Assembly: GCA_965203365.1 (NCBI GenBank) | Contig: OZ241878.1 | Span: 992,001-1,056,000 of the forward strand | Reading direction: 5' to 3' | DNA length: 64,000 nt | From: VYFG01 sp965203365 | GTDB lineage: Bacteria; Pseudomonadota; Gammaproteobacteria; Arenicellales; Poriferihabitantaceae | Shown: piece after piece, positions 9,059-18,481 of the stretch | Numbering within the stretch: the stretch's first letter is position 1 | Layout: the number at the start of each line of letters is the position of its first letter | Notes under the pieces: model-generated | Told to the model about the DNA's origin: nothing | Databases searched by the model: none | The model's input: only the letters and a program-made list of their open reading frames with translations | Translations under genes and position numbers: made by a program

Positions 9059-10224
9059 GTGCACAGAAACCCTTGCCACGTCCGCCGGGGACTGACCTGT
9101 CCAATTGGCGCACTCCCCCATACAGTCGCTGGGCTTTCCAGCATGTCAGGCAGTTCATCCCGAGTGCCTCTATTGCCTGCGGTAACGGACGCCGATTGCC
9201 TGAAAATACGGAACCTTTGCCCAGTCGGCTGATCCTCCCGGATGGAACTCGACTGGAACTGACCGAACTTTTGGCTGACACGGAAACCGATAGTCTGCTC
9301 GTCCTGCGAAACGGGGAAATTCTCTGTCGTTGGGCGGCGTCACATACTGATCTCGAACGACCCCATATCGTTTTTTCGATCAGTAAATCCATTACAGCCA
9401 TGCTGGCGGGTGTTCTGGTGAAACAGGGGATCATCGACATCCATCGTACGGTGTGCCATTACCTCCCGGATTGCCGCGGCAGTGCCTATGAAGATGCCAC
9501 GCTGCAGAATCTTCTGGACATGAACGTGGCACTGGACTTCACCGAAGATTACTTGAACCCTGACGGCGATTATTTTCGCTACCGCAATGCCACCTGCTGG
9601 AACCCAGTGGACCAGACGACGGCATCTGACACCTTGGAACCCTTCCTGTACAGCCTCCAGAAAGCGGGATTCCGGCACGGAGATGTTTTCAATTACAAGT
9701 CGCCCAACACCGATATACTGGGTCTTGTCCTGGAACGTGCTGCCGATCAACCCTATGCTGAGTTGCTCTCCGGGCTTGTCTGGAAACCCTTGGGAACAAC
9801 ACAAGATGCCTACGTCACCTTGGAGCGGGGATTCCTGGCACGAAGTGCCGGCGGCATTTGCACGACCATTGAGGATCTAGCCCGTTTCGGGCAAATGATG
9901 ATTGATGAGGGCGCAGTCGGCAGTCAGCAGGTGATTCCGGAATCCTGGGTTGCCGATACCCGAAATCAAGGCAACATGACCGCTTGGCAGCGCGGTGATT
10001 TTCGCCCACTGCTTCCCGATGGCTGTTACCGAAACAACTGGTATCAGTTGCGAGATGCTGATCGGTGCTTCCTGGGACTTGGAATTCATGGACAATGGCT
10101 GTTCTTGAACCCGACCACCCGAACCGTCATCGCCCGGCTGTCGTCTCAGACGCAGCCATTGGACGAGACGTTGGACACTCGGGTGATGGCGGCTTTCAAG
10201 GTGCTGAGCAGACACTGGGATTGA
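9055..10224 (+). CDS. Serine hydrolase, beta-lactamase/NylB-like fold (copy 2)
   Basis: A 389-residue paralogue of the preceding gene. SxxK is SISK (about S108, K111) in FSISKSITAMLAG, with FNYKSPNTDIL as the tyrosine motif and GGICTTIEDLARFGQMM further on. The shared opening (SNWRTPPYSRWAFQHVRQ versus TNWDRAPWNRWSFQHIRE) shows tandem duplication followed by clear divergence. The ATGA overlap with copy 1 implies translational coupling. Both sit behind a polyamine-type importer, so cleavage of imported amides is an attractive but untested idea. Confidence 0.8.
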   Translation: MSAQKPLPRPPGTDLSNWRTPPYSRWAFQHVRQFIPSASIACGNGRRLPENTEPLPSRLILPDGTRLELTELLADTETDSLLVLRNGEILCRWAASHTDLERPHIVFSISKSITAMLAGVLVKQGIIDIHRTVCHYLPDCRGSAYEDATLQNLLDMNVALDFTEDYLNPDGDYFRYRNATCWNPVDQTTASDTLEPFLYSLQKAGFRHGDVFNYKSPNTDILGLVLERAADQPYAELLSGLVWKPLGTTQDAYVTLERGFLARSAGGICTTIEDLARFGQMMIDEGAVGSQQVIPESWVADTRNQGNMTAWQRGDFRPLLPDGCYRNNWYQLRDADRCFLGLGIHGQWLFLNPTTRTVIARLSSQTQPLDETLDTRVMAAFKVLSRHWD

Positions 10225-10305
10225 TATTCCTGATATCAAGTTGTCCACGACATCTGCTTCATGTCGATACGCAATATATGTCACATAATGTCATGATATT
10301 TTGCG

Positions 10306-10788
10306 TTATCCTTGATTCGAAATCAGAGCACAAGCCCAGACGGCAATCCCTTCTTGGCGTCCACAGAAACCCAACCCATCCGTCGTGGTAGCCTTGATAC
10401 TGACCGCGCCAATGTCAATGCCAGCATCCTGGGATATGACGGTACGCATGGTGTTGATATAGGGTGCCATTTTGGGTTTTTCGGCCACAATTGTGGCATC
10501 AAGATTCTGTATCTTCCATCCAGCCTCACCCAACAACCGGACTGTATGGACCAGAAACCGCCGACTATCGGCCGCCAACCAAGTCTCGTCGGACGAAGGA
10601 AAATGGTGCCCGATATCCCTCATGGCCGCCGCCCCTAGGAGTGCGTCACAGACTGCATGCAGAAGCACATCGGCATCAGAATGACCTTCCAGACCGTATG
10701 GACTGGGTATCCTGACGCCACCGATAATGAGAGGTCTTCCCTCCACTAATCGATGCACATCCAATCCGTTGCCGACCCTGATCATCAT
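10306..10788 (-). CDS. ispF: 2-C-methyl-D-erythritol 2,4-cyclodiphosphate synthase
   Basis: MEP-pathway enzyme that cyclises CDP-ME 2-phosphate, releasing CMP, for isoprenoid synthesis. All landmarks are present in 160 residues: metal ligands in GLDVHR, the GHSDADVLLHAVCDALLGAAA segment, DIGHHFP, LDATIVAEKPK, and the terminal KATTTDGLGFCGRQEGIA. The gene overlaps the ispD stop by 4 bases, the usual ispDF arrangement, and is transcribed second. Confidence 0.96.
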   Translation of the reverse strand: MMIRVGNGLDVHRLVEGRPLIIGGVRIPSPYGLEGHSDADVLLHAVCDALLGAAAMRDIGHHFPSSDETWLAADSRRFLVHTVRLLGEAGWKIQNLDATIVAEKPKMAPYINTMRTVISQDAGIDIGAVSIKATTTDGLGFCGRQEGIAVWACALISNQG

Positions 10789-11489
10789 AAGGTCAGCAGA
10801 ACGCGCGCCAGTTCAAGGTCGGAAGGGATAGTGACCTTGAGATTTTTCGAAGACCCCGGTACCAACTGGACGTTATGTCCTGAACGCTCCATGGCGGCCG
10901 ATTCGTCAGTCATCACGATAAGCTGGTCCAGACCCTCCCTGATAGCAGACCCCAGAAGCCCCAGACGAAAACACTGTGGTGTCAGTGCTCGCCAAAGAAC
11001 ATCGCGCTCTTCAGTGGCAAGAATCATACCATTTCCATCAGACCGCTTGATCGTATCCACCGAGACAGTCGCCAAAATGCCACCGCAATCGCGGGCCCGA
11101 CAAGCCCGCAGTAAACGCTGCACATCATCGTGCCCTACCAGTGGTCTGGCTGCATCGTGCACCATCACCCAATCCATGGGGTCCGCATTCAGTTCTGATT
11201 GAAGGAAATCCAGCCCCCTGCGGACAGTTTCTGCCCGGACATTCCCCCCTTCGTAAGAATGTACGCCCGACAGATCATTCAGCCCAAATTGCCGCCAGAG
11301 CCTATCCCTGGGTGCCAGCCCCACGACAATACCGGTAATTTCCTCCACCTCAAGAAATACCCGAATCGAATGGGCCAGCAAGGGTTCACCAGCCAATTCA
11401 AGATATGGTTTTGGGACGTGACTATTCATCCGTTGGCCGGAACCCGCGGCCGGGATGACACACCAGGTATTTTCCGGTTTGTTAGGCAT
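10785..11489 (-). CDS. ispD: 2-C-methyl-D-erythritol 4-phosphate cytidylyltransferase
   Basis: Cytidylyltransferase that makes CDP-ME from MEP and CTP. The Rossmann-type start VIPAAGSGQRM with PKPYLEL is clear, followed by WVMVHDAARPLV, VDTIKR, LWRALTPQCF, TDESAAMER and NLKVTIPSDLE. The open frame extends 39 residues upstream to 11606, into mfd. The ATG at 11489 gives the normal ~234-residue protein and leaves a 55-base divergent spacer. The usual GGAERQ-type segment is GGNVRAET here, a modest deviation. Confidence 0.94.
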   Translation of the reverse strand: MPNKPENTWCVIPAAGSGQRMNSHVPKPYLELAGEPLLAHSIRVFLEVEEITGIVVGLAPRDRLWRQFGLNDLSGVHSYEGGNVRAETVRRGLDFLQSELNADPMDWVMVHDAARPLVGHDDVQRLLRACRARDCGGILATVSVDTIKRSDGNGMILATEERDVLWRALTPQCFRLGLLGSAIREGLDQLIVMTDESAAMERSGHNVQLVPGSSKNLKVTIPSDLELARVLLTL

Positions 11490-11500
11490 CGGTTGACAGG

Positions 11501-11521
11501 TACAATCGCGCCCCGATTGTA
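11501..11521. promoter_or_regulatory. Palindrome in the ispD/mfd divergent spacer
   Basis: Perfect 8-bp inverted repeat TACAATCG / CGATTGTA separated by 5 bases, lying 11 bases from the ispD start and 23 bases from the mfd start. A TTGACA box (11493-11498) partly precedes it on the + strand. It could be an operator shared by the two divergent genes, or a hairpin in the ispD leader. Which one cannot be told from sequence. Confidence 0.45.
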
Positions 11522-11544
11522 TGCCATAACATCGTTTTTCAGAA

Positions 11545-14500
11545 ATGCTGTCACCCCTCCTGCATCCCCCACTTCCCACGAATAAAGAACAGCTCTGTTG
11601 GAGCAATCTTCATGGATCGGCCGTCGGGTTATCTATTGCTGAAGCCTGCTTATCCTTCGACGGACTCTTATGGGTGGTACTGGATGATCCCAGACAGTTG
11701 CATATTCTGGAGCGGGAAATCCGTTATTTTCTGGGTGAAAGCGTGGCGGAATTCCCGGTAATCGAATTCCCTGGATGGGAATGTCTGCCCTATGACTCGT
11801 TTTCACCCCACCAAGACATCATTTCGGACAGGCTGAGACTGCTGTCTCGACTCCCTCAAATGCGTCGCGGCGTGCTGATGACCAGCAGCGAAAACCTCAT
11901 GCAACGCTTGCCACCGATTGAATATGTCATTGGCCACAGCTTTTCGATCCACGTCGGCGACAAGCTCAACCCGAGCACACTCCGGGACAATCTCTCCAAT
12001 GCCAACTATCTCAGTGCCCAACAAGTCGTCTCACCTGGGGAATTTGCCATACGCGGCGGCATCATTGACATCTTTCCTGCCGGGTCAGAAACCCCCTTTC
12101 GAATCGACCTATTTGATGATGACGTGGACTCCATCCGGTATTTTGATCCCGACACTCAACGTTCGTCGGGACAAACCGAGCACATCGAGATCTTGCCTGC
12201 CCGCGAATTCCCCATGACCAAAGAGGGAATACAAACCTTTCGACAAGCCTTCCGGCGTATCTTTGAAGGAGATCCTGGACAGCAAATCATATATTCGGAG
12301 GTGAGCAAAGGACATATTCCACCGGGGACTGAGTTCTTTTTTCCGCTGTTTTTTGACAACGTGGCTACCCTGTTTGACTATTTACCGCACCGTTGCCTGT
12401 GGATACACGATCAGATCCTGATGGACAACATATCGACCCGATGGGAAGAAATCTGTGAAAGACATCTCAATGCAAACTACGACTCCAAACGCAAGGTGTT
12501 GCCACCAGAATCGTTATACCAAAATGCACCCGAACTGAATCAAATCTTGCAGGATTATCCCAGGGTGGTCTTCCAGGTGGGCGATGCCACGAAACCTGGC
12601 TGGCGGGCTCCATCCTGTCCGGCAATGGAGCTTCCGGTCAATCCAAGATATGCATCCCCTTACAGTCTTTTTTTTAACCACCTGGAAACATCCAGCGACC
12701 GGATCCTGATTGCCGTGGAGACACTTGGTCGTCGAGAGGCCATGGACAAAGTTTTGCAGGACCATCACACGCCGAGCGTCTCCTGTAACAGCTTTGATGA
12801 CTTTATCAAGGCCAATGAACCACTCTGTTTGTGTGTTGCTGACCTGGAGCGTGGTCTCAACCTGCCGGAACTGGGCATCCAGATCATTACCGAAAACCAG
12901 TTGTACGGAGAACGTGTACATCAGCGCCGACGGAGAGAAAAAAACCGAGCTCCGGATCCAGCCAGTATTCTGCGCTCTTTGACGGAGCTCGCTGAGGGTG
13001 ATCCGGTGGTCCATGATCAGCATGGGGTGGGTCGATTCCGGGGATTGAAGACGCTGGAAATTTCCGGGGAAGAAACCGAGTTTTTGATCATCGAATATCA
13101 AAACAATGATCGCTTGTTCGTCCCCGTACTTTCCCTGCACCTGATTTCGAGATTCGTAGGAGGGGACTCAGAAACAGCCCCCCTGCATCGGCTTGGCAGT
13201 CAACGGTGGGAGAAAGCCAAAAAGAAGGCCCGGGAAAAGGCCTATGACATCGCGGTGGAACTACTGGAAATTGAAGCCCTCAGACAGGCTCGAAAAGGGT
13301 ATGCCATGCAGTTGAATCGAGAAGAATATTCTGCGTTTGCCAGTCGGTTTCCGTTCGAAGAGACTCCTGACCAAGCGCAATCGATTGAAGATGTCTTGGA
13401 CGACATGATGTCACCCGAACCCATGAACCGGTTGATTTGTGGGGACGTCGGATTCGGCAAGACCGAGGTTGCCCTCAGAGCTTCATGCGTCGCTGTTCAG
13501 AACCATAAACAAGTAGCTATTCTAGTCCCCACAACCTTGCTCGCACAGCAACACTACCAGATATTTGTGGACCGTTATGCAGGTCTACCGGTGACAGTAG
13601 AACTGCTGTCTCGGTTTCGTACGCAAAAGGAGCTGAAACCAGTCATTCAATCCATAAAAAATGGTCAGACAGATATTGTAATCGGGACACACCGACTGCT
13701 ACAAAAGGACATTGCCTTTCGGGACCTGGGATTGTTGGTCATTGACGAAGAACACCGGTTTGGTGTGCGGCAAAAAGAGAAGATAAAGCAGTTGAGAAGT
13801 CAGGTGGACATACTCACTCTGACTGCCACTCCGATTCCACGGACGCTCAACCTGGCCCTGTCTACTCTCCGTAAAATTTCGATCATCGCCAGCCCACCCG
13901 TCTCACGACGGTCAATCAAGACTTTCGTGCGGGAATGGAGTCCGGCACTGATTCGGGAAGCCTGCCTGAGGGAAATCCGCCGAGGCGGACAGGTCTATTT
14001 TCTACATAATCAGGTTCGCACCATAGAACGTACTGTGAATGAACTCAAGGAACTCGTTCCGGAAGCGGAGATCAGTTTTGGCCATGGCCAGATGGGTGAA
14101 CTCAAACTGGAGCGAATCATGCGGGATTTCTATCACCAGCGTTTCAACATACTGGTCACCAGCACCATCATCGAAAGTGGTATTGACATTCCCAGCGCCA
14201 ACACGATCATCATCAATCGAGCAGACCGATTTGGACTGGCTCAGTTGCACCAACTACGCGGACGGGTGGGCAGATCCCATCATCAAGCCTATGCCTACCT
14301 GCTTGTACCTGACCTGGAACTGATTTCGAATGAGGCAAAAAAACGCCTGGATGTCATTCATTCTATGGACGACCTGGGATCAGGGTTTGCTCTTGCGTCA
14401 CATGACCTTGAAATTCGCGGTGCGGGAGAACTGCTGGGAGAAACTCAATCCGGCAGTATCGAAGATGTAGGTTTCAGCCTCTACATGGAATACTTATCTC

Positions 14501-15018
14501 AGGCAATTACCTCCATAGGAAACAATCAAGTTCCTGATGATCCTGTATCGACATCACCCTTCAGCTCGATCGAACTGCATGTTCCTGCCCTCTTGCCAGA
14601 AACCTACCTCAGTGATACTCACATCAGACTAGTGCTTTACAAACGCATCGCAAACACATCCACCTACCACGATCTGGAAGAACTCCAGATTGAGATGATC
14701 GATCGTTTTGGCCTCCTACCGGATGTGGGTAAAAATCTTTTTCGCCTCACCGCCATGCGATTACAAGCTCAAAAAATTGGCATCAGCAAAATGGATATCG
14801 GGGATGAAGGCGGATTGATCACATTCCACGAAAATCCCAATGTGAATCCATCATTCATTCTGACATTGATCCATGAAACCCCAGAACAGCTGAAACTCGC
14901 TGGTCCCAGTGAGTTGCACCTTAATGGACAATTCAACGACTCTGAAATCAGGATAAGAGCCTGTGAAAATCTGCTTGAAAGACTGGAATCCAGCTTGCAA
15001 ACCACACCCGCGCTGTAA
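11545..15018 (+). CDS. mfd: Transcription-repair coupling factor
   Basis: Full-length Mfd (1157 residues), the ATP-driven translocase that removes stalled RNA polymerase and recruits UvrAB. An N-terminal UvrB-homology module (FPGWECLPYDSFSPHQD region) is followed by the RNA-polymerase-interacting domain (DPVVHDQHGVGRF, about 485-500). The RecG-like translocase has Walker A GDVGFGKTE near 633, DEEHRFGV near 734, TATPIPRTL, and QLRGRVGRS. The C-terminal TRCF domain is present. The start is the first ATG of the frame; upstream bases give only a weak ribosome site. It is divergent from ispDF. Confidence 0.97.
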   Translation: MLSPLLHPPLPTNKEQLCWSNLHGSAVGLSIAEACLSFDGLLWVVLDDPRQLHILEREIRYFLGESVAEFPVIEFPGWECLPYDSFSPHQDIISDRLRLLSRLPQMRRGVLMTSSENLMQRLPPIEYVIGHSFSIHVGDKLNPSTLRDNLSNANYLSAQQVVSPGEFAIRGGIIDIFPAGSETPFRIDLFDDDVDSIRYFDPDTQRSSGQTEHIEILPAREFPMTKEGIQTFRQAFRRIFEGDPGQQIIYSEVSKGHIPPGTEFFFPLFFDNVATLFDYLPHRCLWIHDQILMDNISTRWEEICERHLNANYDSKRKVLPPESLYQNAPELNQILQDYPRVVFQVGDATKPGWRAPSCPAMELPVNPRYASPYSLFFNHLETSSDRILIAVETLGRREAMDKVLQDHHTPSVSCNSFDDFIKANEPLCLCVADLERGLNLPELGIQIITENQLYGERVHQRRRREKNRAPDPASILRSLTELAEGDPVVHDQHGVGRFRGLKTLEISGEETEFLIIEYQNNDRLFVPVLSLHLISRFVGGDSETAPLHRLGSQRWEKAKKKAREKAYDIAVELLEIEALRQARKGYAMQLNREEYSAFASRFPFEETPDQAQSIEDVLDDMMSPEPMNRLICGDVGFGKTEVALRASCVAVQNHKQVAILVPTTLLAQQHYQIFVDRYAGLPVTVELLSRFRTQKELKPVIQSIKNGQTDIVIGTHRLLQKDIAFRDLGLLVIDEEHRFGVRQKEKIKQLRSQVDILTLTATPIPRTLNLALSTLRKISIIASPPVSRRSIKTFVREWSPALIREACLREIRRGGQVYFLHNQVRTIERTVNELKELVPEAEISFGHGQMGELKLERIMRDFYHQRFNILVTSTIIESGIDIPSANTIIINRADRFGLAQLHQLRGRVGRSHHQAYAYLLVPDLELISNEAKKRLDVIHSMDDLGSGFALASHDLEIRGAGELLGETQSGSIEDVGFSLYMEYLSQAITSIGNNQVPDDPVSTSPFSSIELHVPALLPETYLSDTHIRLVLYKRIANTSTYHDLEELQIEMIDRFGLLPDVGKNLFRLTAMRLQAQKIGISKMDIGDEGGLITFHENPNVNPSFILTLIHETPEQLKLAGPSELHLNGQFNDSEIRIRACENLLERLESSLQTTPAL

Positions 15019-15362
15019 TCCATTTTCGGTCTGGTGTCGCAATGTTGTTTATCTTGAGAATATGCCTGATTCTGATAAACATCTATCGTGTTTCATTAGC
15101 ACTTGGCATCCATATGCGCTCATATCGATTTCGGGCGAAGTCAACCAAGTAATTCAAGCGCAGGCCAATCATCACGCTATATGATCAAATGTTAGCTGAA
15201 TATACATAAAACAGATGAAATTCTTACAAAACCCGCCCGATGGCAGAGTTTTGCAAAAGGCTCATCCAAATTAGGTAAGTACGGATTTATCGGTCACCGT
15301 ACCAATCGATTGTCAATCCACTTTTGGCCATTAACAGTTCATCCACCAGCAGATCTTCGAAT
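15019..15362. other. Intergenic gap between convergent mfd and lipoprotein gene
   Basis: About 340 bases in which mfd and the lipoprotein gene converge. No open frame with family signals, RNA gene or strong U-tailed hairpin was seen. A weak CAAAAC/GTTTTG stem with a long loop lies near 15228-15255. Confidence 0.5.
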
Positions 15363-16790
15363 TCAATCCTTCTCGGCAACGAAAGATCCTGTGTAATTGT
15401 TGTTTCGGTCGCTCACAACACCGCCGACCCAACCCGATGGATCACCAGTGTCACTGGCATACCATTTCGCCTCAGCACCTGTGCCGGAGCAGCCACCAGA
15501 CGTGCAGTCCATGTTGTAGCTGAAGTCTCCCCGGTCAGATAAATTATGGTTATGCCATGTCGCGATTCCATTAAGACCAGCATAGTGAGCCTCGAAATTG
15601 TTAACTCGCAGATTCAGACTCGCGCGGTCGCGAAACGTAAAACGCAGGTTTGCATCCGCGCGGAGCAACGCCCCAAGATAAGAAGGATCAAGATCGATGC
15701 CAAGGAAATTGTCCTTGCCACTCCATGTCGCCGTGCCTGTCAGGGAAACGTCCATAGAAGGCTTACCGCGAACCCAACCGGTTCCAATAATCTCGTCGAC
15801 CAAGTCAAAATTTCCTCCAAAGGTCTGGCCTGGAGCCGTTTGTCCTTCAACATTGAAACGGTGATCAATCCAGATCCCCCAACTATCGATCGAATCTGGT
15901 ACACCAGACATCGAGACTGTGTAGCGATCAACTTCATTTCCATTCCAGGTGGCATTAGGAATATGTCGGATGTCCTCCCGCGTCACATAGTAACGTGCGC
16001 TTCTACCCTTCAAAGGGTCGTAGCTGATTACACTGCCCGAGCCATCGGGCGCGTGACATCTGTCTGAGGGTGTACCGCAACCCTCTGTAATTCCAGCAGG
16101 ATTCCGATAGCCGAACTGGTGGCCCGCCTCGTGAGTCATGACCCACAGCAACTCCTGAGCGACTTCACCAAGGCCCTCCTCGTCTCCTAATATGGCACTG
16201 ATAAACAGCTTGCTGTAATTCTGAATAATCCAACTATCGCTCAGAATCACAGCGTTCACAGCTGGATTATAGCAGGCTCTCGCTCTGCCACCGTGGCAGT
16301 TGAGTGATCCTTGGGCACCGACTTGCAACGCCAAGATATTGGGATCGTAATCCAGATGCCGTGTCCATTGCGTATATGCCCAATTTGACAGCTTCCAGAG
16401 CAACCATCCTGTGAATCGAAGTCGACCACGAGCATTACTGTCGAATCTCCAACCTGGTTCAAGACTATCTTGCAAGCGAGGTGACAACTGGACGAAAGGA
16501 ACTATCGCGCCTCCTATTGAAGGTCGTTCTACCCGCAGCCCATCCCGACCGTGACTTGGCAGATCGATTTGAGGGTTGGCGTGCCACCACTGGGAGTCCA
16601 TAAACTCCGATGGGTTAAGGTTAAATTCAACAAGCTGTGCGCTACGATGAAGTTGCAACTCTGTTGCTCGCACCGACCCGTTTTGGGGCGGGATCGGTCG
16701 TTCTGGGACGAGGTCGGTTCGGGACGAGCCTCCACCACCGCAACTGGTCAGGAGAAATGTGAATAACAGTAGGATGATGTACTTGTTCAT
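15363..16790 (-). CDS. Surface-type lipoprotein, metzincin-like protease with C-terminal barrel domain
   Basis: Predicted lipoprotein of about 475 residues. It opens MNKYIILLLFTFLLTSCGGGGSS, a signal peptide with lipobox LTSC and a glycine/serine tether. The central part has HEAGHQFGYRNPAG, an HExxHxxG zinc site, followed ~40 residues later by SVISYDP. The latter resembles a metzincin Met-turn with Ile in place of Met; the expected third ligand (His/Asp) is Asn. The last ~150 residues (TGTATWSGKDNFLGIDLD through WVGGVVSDR to a final GSFVAEKD) resemble the compact C-terminal beta-barrel of transferrin-binding-protein-like, Slam-exported lipoproteins. ATG at 16790 is chosen; an in-frame ATG lies at 16799. 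It is flanked by an IS30 remnant and interrupts the mfd-csiV interval. Function is unknown. Confidence 0.7.
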   Translation of the reverse strand: MNKYIILLLFTFLLTSCGGGGSSRTDLVPERPIPPQNGSVRATELQLHRSAQLVEFNLNPSEFMDSQWWHANPQIDLPSHGRDGLRVERPSIGGAIVPFVQLSPRLQDSLEPGWRFDSNARGRLRFTGWLLWKLSNWAYTQWTRHLDYDPNILALQVGAQGSLNCHGGRARACYNPAVNAVILSDSWIIQNYSKLFISAILGDEEGLGEVAQELLWVMTHEAGHQFGYRNPAGITEGCGTPSDRCHAPDGSGSVISYDPLKGRSARYYVTREDIRHIPNATWNGNEVDRYTVSMSGVPDSIDSWGIWIDHRFNVEGQTAPGQTFGGNFDLVDEIIGTGWVRGKPSMDVSLTGTATWSGKDNFLGIDLDPSYLGALLRADANLRFTFRDRASLNLRVNNFEAHYAGLNGIATWHNHNLSDRGDFSYNMDCTSGGCSGTGAEAKWYASDTGDPSGWVGGVVSDRNNNYTGSFVAEKD

Positions 16791-16828
16791 GATTGTCATG
16801 GCTCGTCTTGCAGGTTTTTCTTTGGACC

Positions 16829-17282
16829 CCCCGTGCCACTCTGAAGTGCAACACTTGGCCCCGTCGCCTGATTGATTGAGTTAGGCGGATGGCAGCGGGC
16901 CAGATGATGGCAGACCCTCTCAGTTGACCAATCAACGGAGAAGGGTCATGCCAACTGGCGACCACCCCCTGACCCACCCGGAAAGATCGCCCATTTCCGC
17001 GCTCCAGTCAACGGTCGGTCCCAGCGACCGATGGCTTAGCCACTCGGGCGGGACGTCAGCCCGATTTCCCGAGAGCTGTCCCTCCATTGCAGGCAGCGGG
17101 GGTATCGACATCAGCCAGCCCAGGGCAAGGCGACGTTCCGGCACCGGGCCGCCTCGGCTGTGCCCTGGAAGATGACGCCGGAGCGCTGGGCAGTGGCGGA
17201 GGAGTGGTTGCGGGCAGGCTGGAGAGTCCGGAGCCCATCGCGGGCCGGTTTCAGCAACCCGGAGAAGTGATGGCCGGCTGTA
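16829..17282 (+). mobile_element. IS30-family remnant, copy A (5' end only)
   Basis: Begins with the terminal repeat CCCCGTGCCACTCTGAAGTG, shared with two other copies in the window. It continues through the transposase N-terminal region, read in broken frames as LTHPERSPI, the GRDVSPISREL helix-turn-helix area and EEWLRAGW. Similarity to the copy at 60.9-62.3 kb stops near 17282 within the GEVMAG segment. The DDE catalytic domain and right end are missing, so it is inactive. The nearby lipoprotein gene begins only ~39 bases away in the opposite direction. Confidence 0.8.
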
Positions 17283-17908
17283 CGAGCCAAGATCGCTCAA
17301 GGGCTGTTGTGTTCCACGGACGGCCCGACCGAGGGACACTCTTATGAGGTGTCGCACCTTGGATCATAGCCCATGGATTCAGGCTTGTCCAATGATATAC
17401 ATCGCGGTAGAGAACCGGGTTGTCCCGCCCCCCTACACAGACGATTTCGTAAACGATTTGTTCTCGACCTAATTCGGCGAGTTTCTATGCTCTCAGGTTT
17501 CATCAGCCCCATTCATGCAGCGGACTTGGGCAGACGGATAAACGCTTATGCATGTTACGAGAATCCACCTCTAACATGATCAAATAAGAGCGGGGGGGGG
17601 GACTTTCGCCTACATATATCTTATACGTTGAATATCGGCCTATTCTTTGGGATCCAAAGAGTATAATCCGGTGACCTTATCAATTTCCTACTTCGAATCT
17701 AGACAAGTCATTTCGAGTACAAATCCTTATGCAAACCATGGATCATTCGATAAAATCGGATTGCTGACAGGTGTGGATTGGGCAGCAGCGCAGTGTGTCG
17801 CCTTGTCAAATCATCATCGCATTAAAGAATCGGGTCGCATCTGGTTATCCCTCTCCGGTTCTGATATGTTCGCAACCGTACCCAATGATCATCATGGAGT
17901 TTTTAGAT
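17283..17908. other. Intergenic region before csiV with poly-G tract
   Basis: About 625 bases without a supported gene. A run of 10 G residues lies at 17592-17601. Open frames here (for example 17647-18003) show no family signals and overlap the csiV signal peptide in another frame. The csiV promoter should lie here but was not pinned down. Confidence 0.5.
17592..17601 (+). repeat. Poly-G tract (10 G)
   Basis: Homopolymer of ten G about 310 bases upstream of csiV, in non-coding sequence. After the C14 run in the restriction-modification gene it is the longest G/C run I noticed in the window. Slippage here could alter spacing of a promoter, but no promoter boxes flank it convincingly. Confidence 0.7.
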
Positions 17909-18481
17909 ATGCCATTATCTTCAATCCCACGCTGGACTCTGAAATCCATGATGCTCATTATCGGGATCACAATGGCATCCCATGTGCACGCTCTCAACTA
18001 TAACGTGGAGATCTTGGTTTTCGAGAGAGATGAAATCTCCGAAGAAATAGAGGAGAAGTGGAATCCCAAGGCCAACAGCCAACGATTCAATGAAGAAAAA
18101 TTGAATGCTATGGCCGAACTCGCTAGCAATCATACTATTTCACTTTCTATTGATCATCTGTCAAGGCTGGAGCAAGAATTGAGGCTTTCCGGCTATCGGA
18201 TACTGTATACTGCCAGATGGCAACAGCCTTCATCCTTCTTCCAGAATGCACCAGTTATCTCCATTAATGCACCAGACACATTGATTCAAGGAGCGATTCG
18301 GGTCTACAAGACATCTCTGATTTTTGTGGATATTTCTCTAGGATTAGCTGATCCTGAATTCAACTTGGAGCAGCCCATTTATTTCATTCAGGAAAAAAGG
18401 CGGGTTAAGTTCAAGGAAGTTCATTATTTCGATCATCCAAAATTCGGTGCATTGATGACCGTGTGGCCTTCTGCGACATGA
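17909..18481 (+). CDS. csiV: CsiV-like periplasmic peptidoglycan-binding protein
   Basis: About 190 residues. The mature part starts LNYNVEILVFERDE, matching the CsiV family (periplasmic proteins that support cell-wall synthesis with LpoA/PBP1a in Vibrio). The ATG at 17909 is chosen because GGAG lies eight bases upstream and the product then opens MPLSSIPRWTLKSMMLIIG, a signal peptide ending near HVHA. A longer frame from 17771 has no family support. In Pseudomonas the gene lies beside mfd and the methylthioinosine phosphorylase gene. Here the same three occur in order but are separated by inserted genes. Confidence 0.72.
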   Translation: MPLSSIPRWTLKSMMLIIGITMASHVHALNYNVEILVFERDEISEEIEEKWNPKANSQRFNEEKLNAMAELASNHTISLSIDHLSRLEQELRLSGYRILYTARWQQPSSFFQNAPVISINAPDTLIQGAIRVYKTSLIFVDISLGLADPEFNLEQPIYFIQEKRRVKFKEVHYFDHPKFGALMTVWPSAT

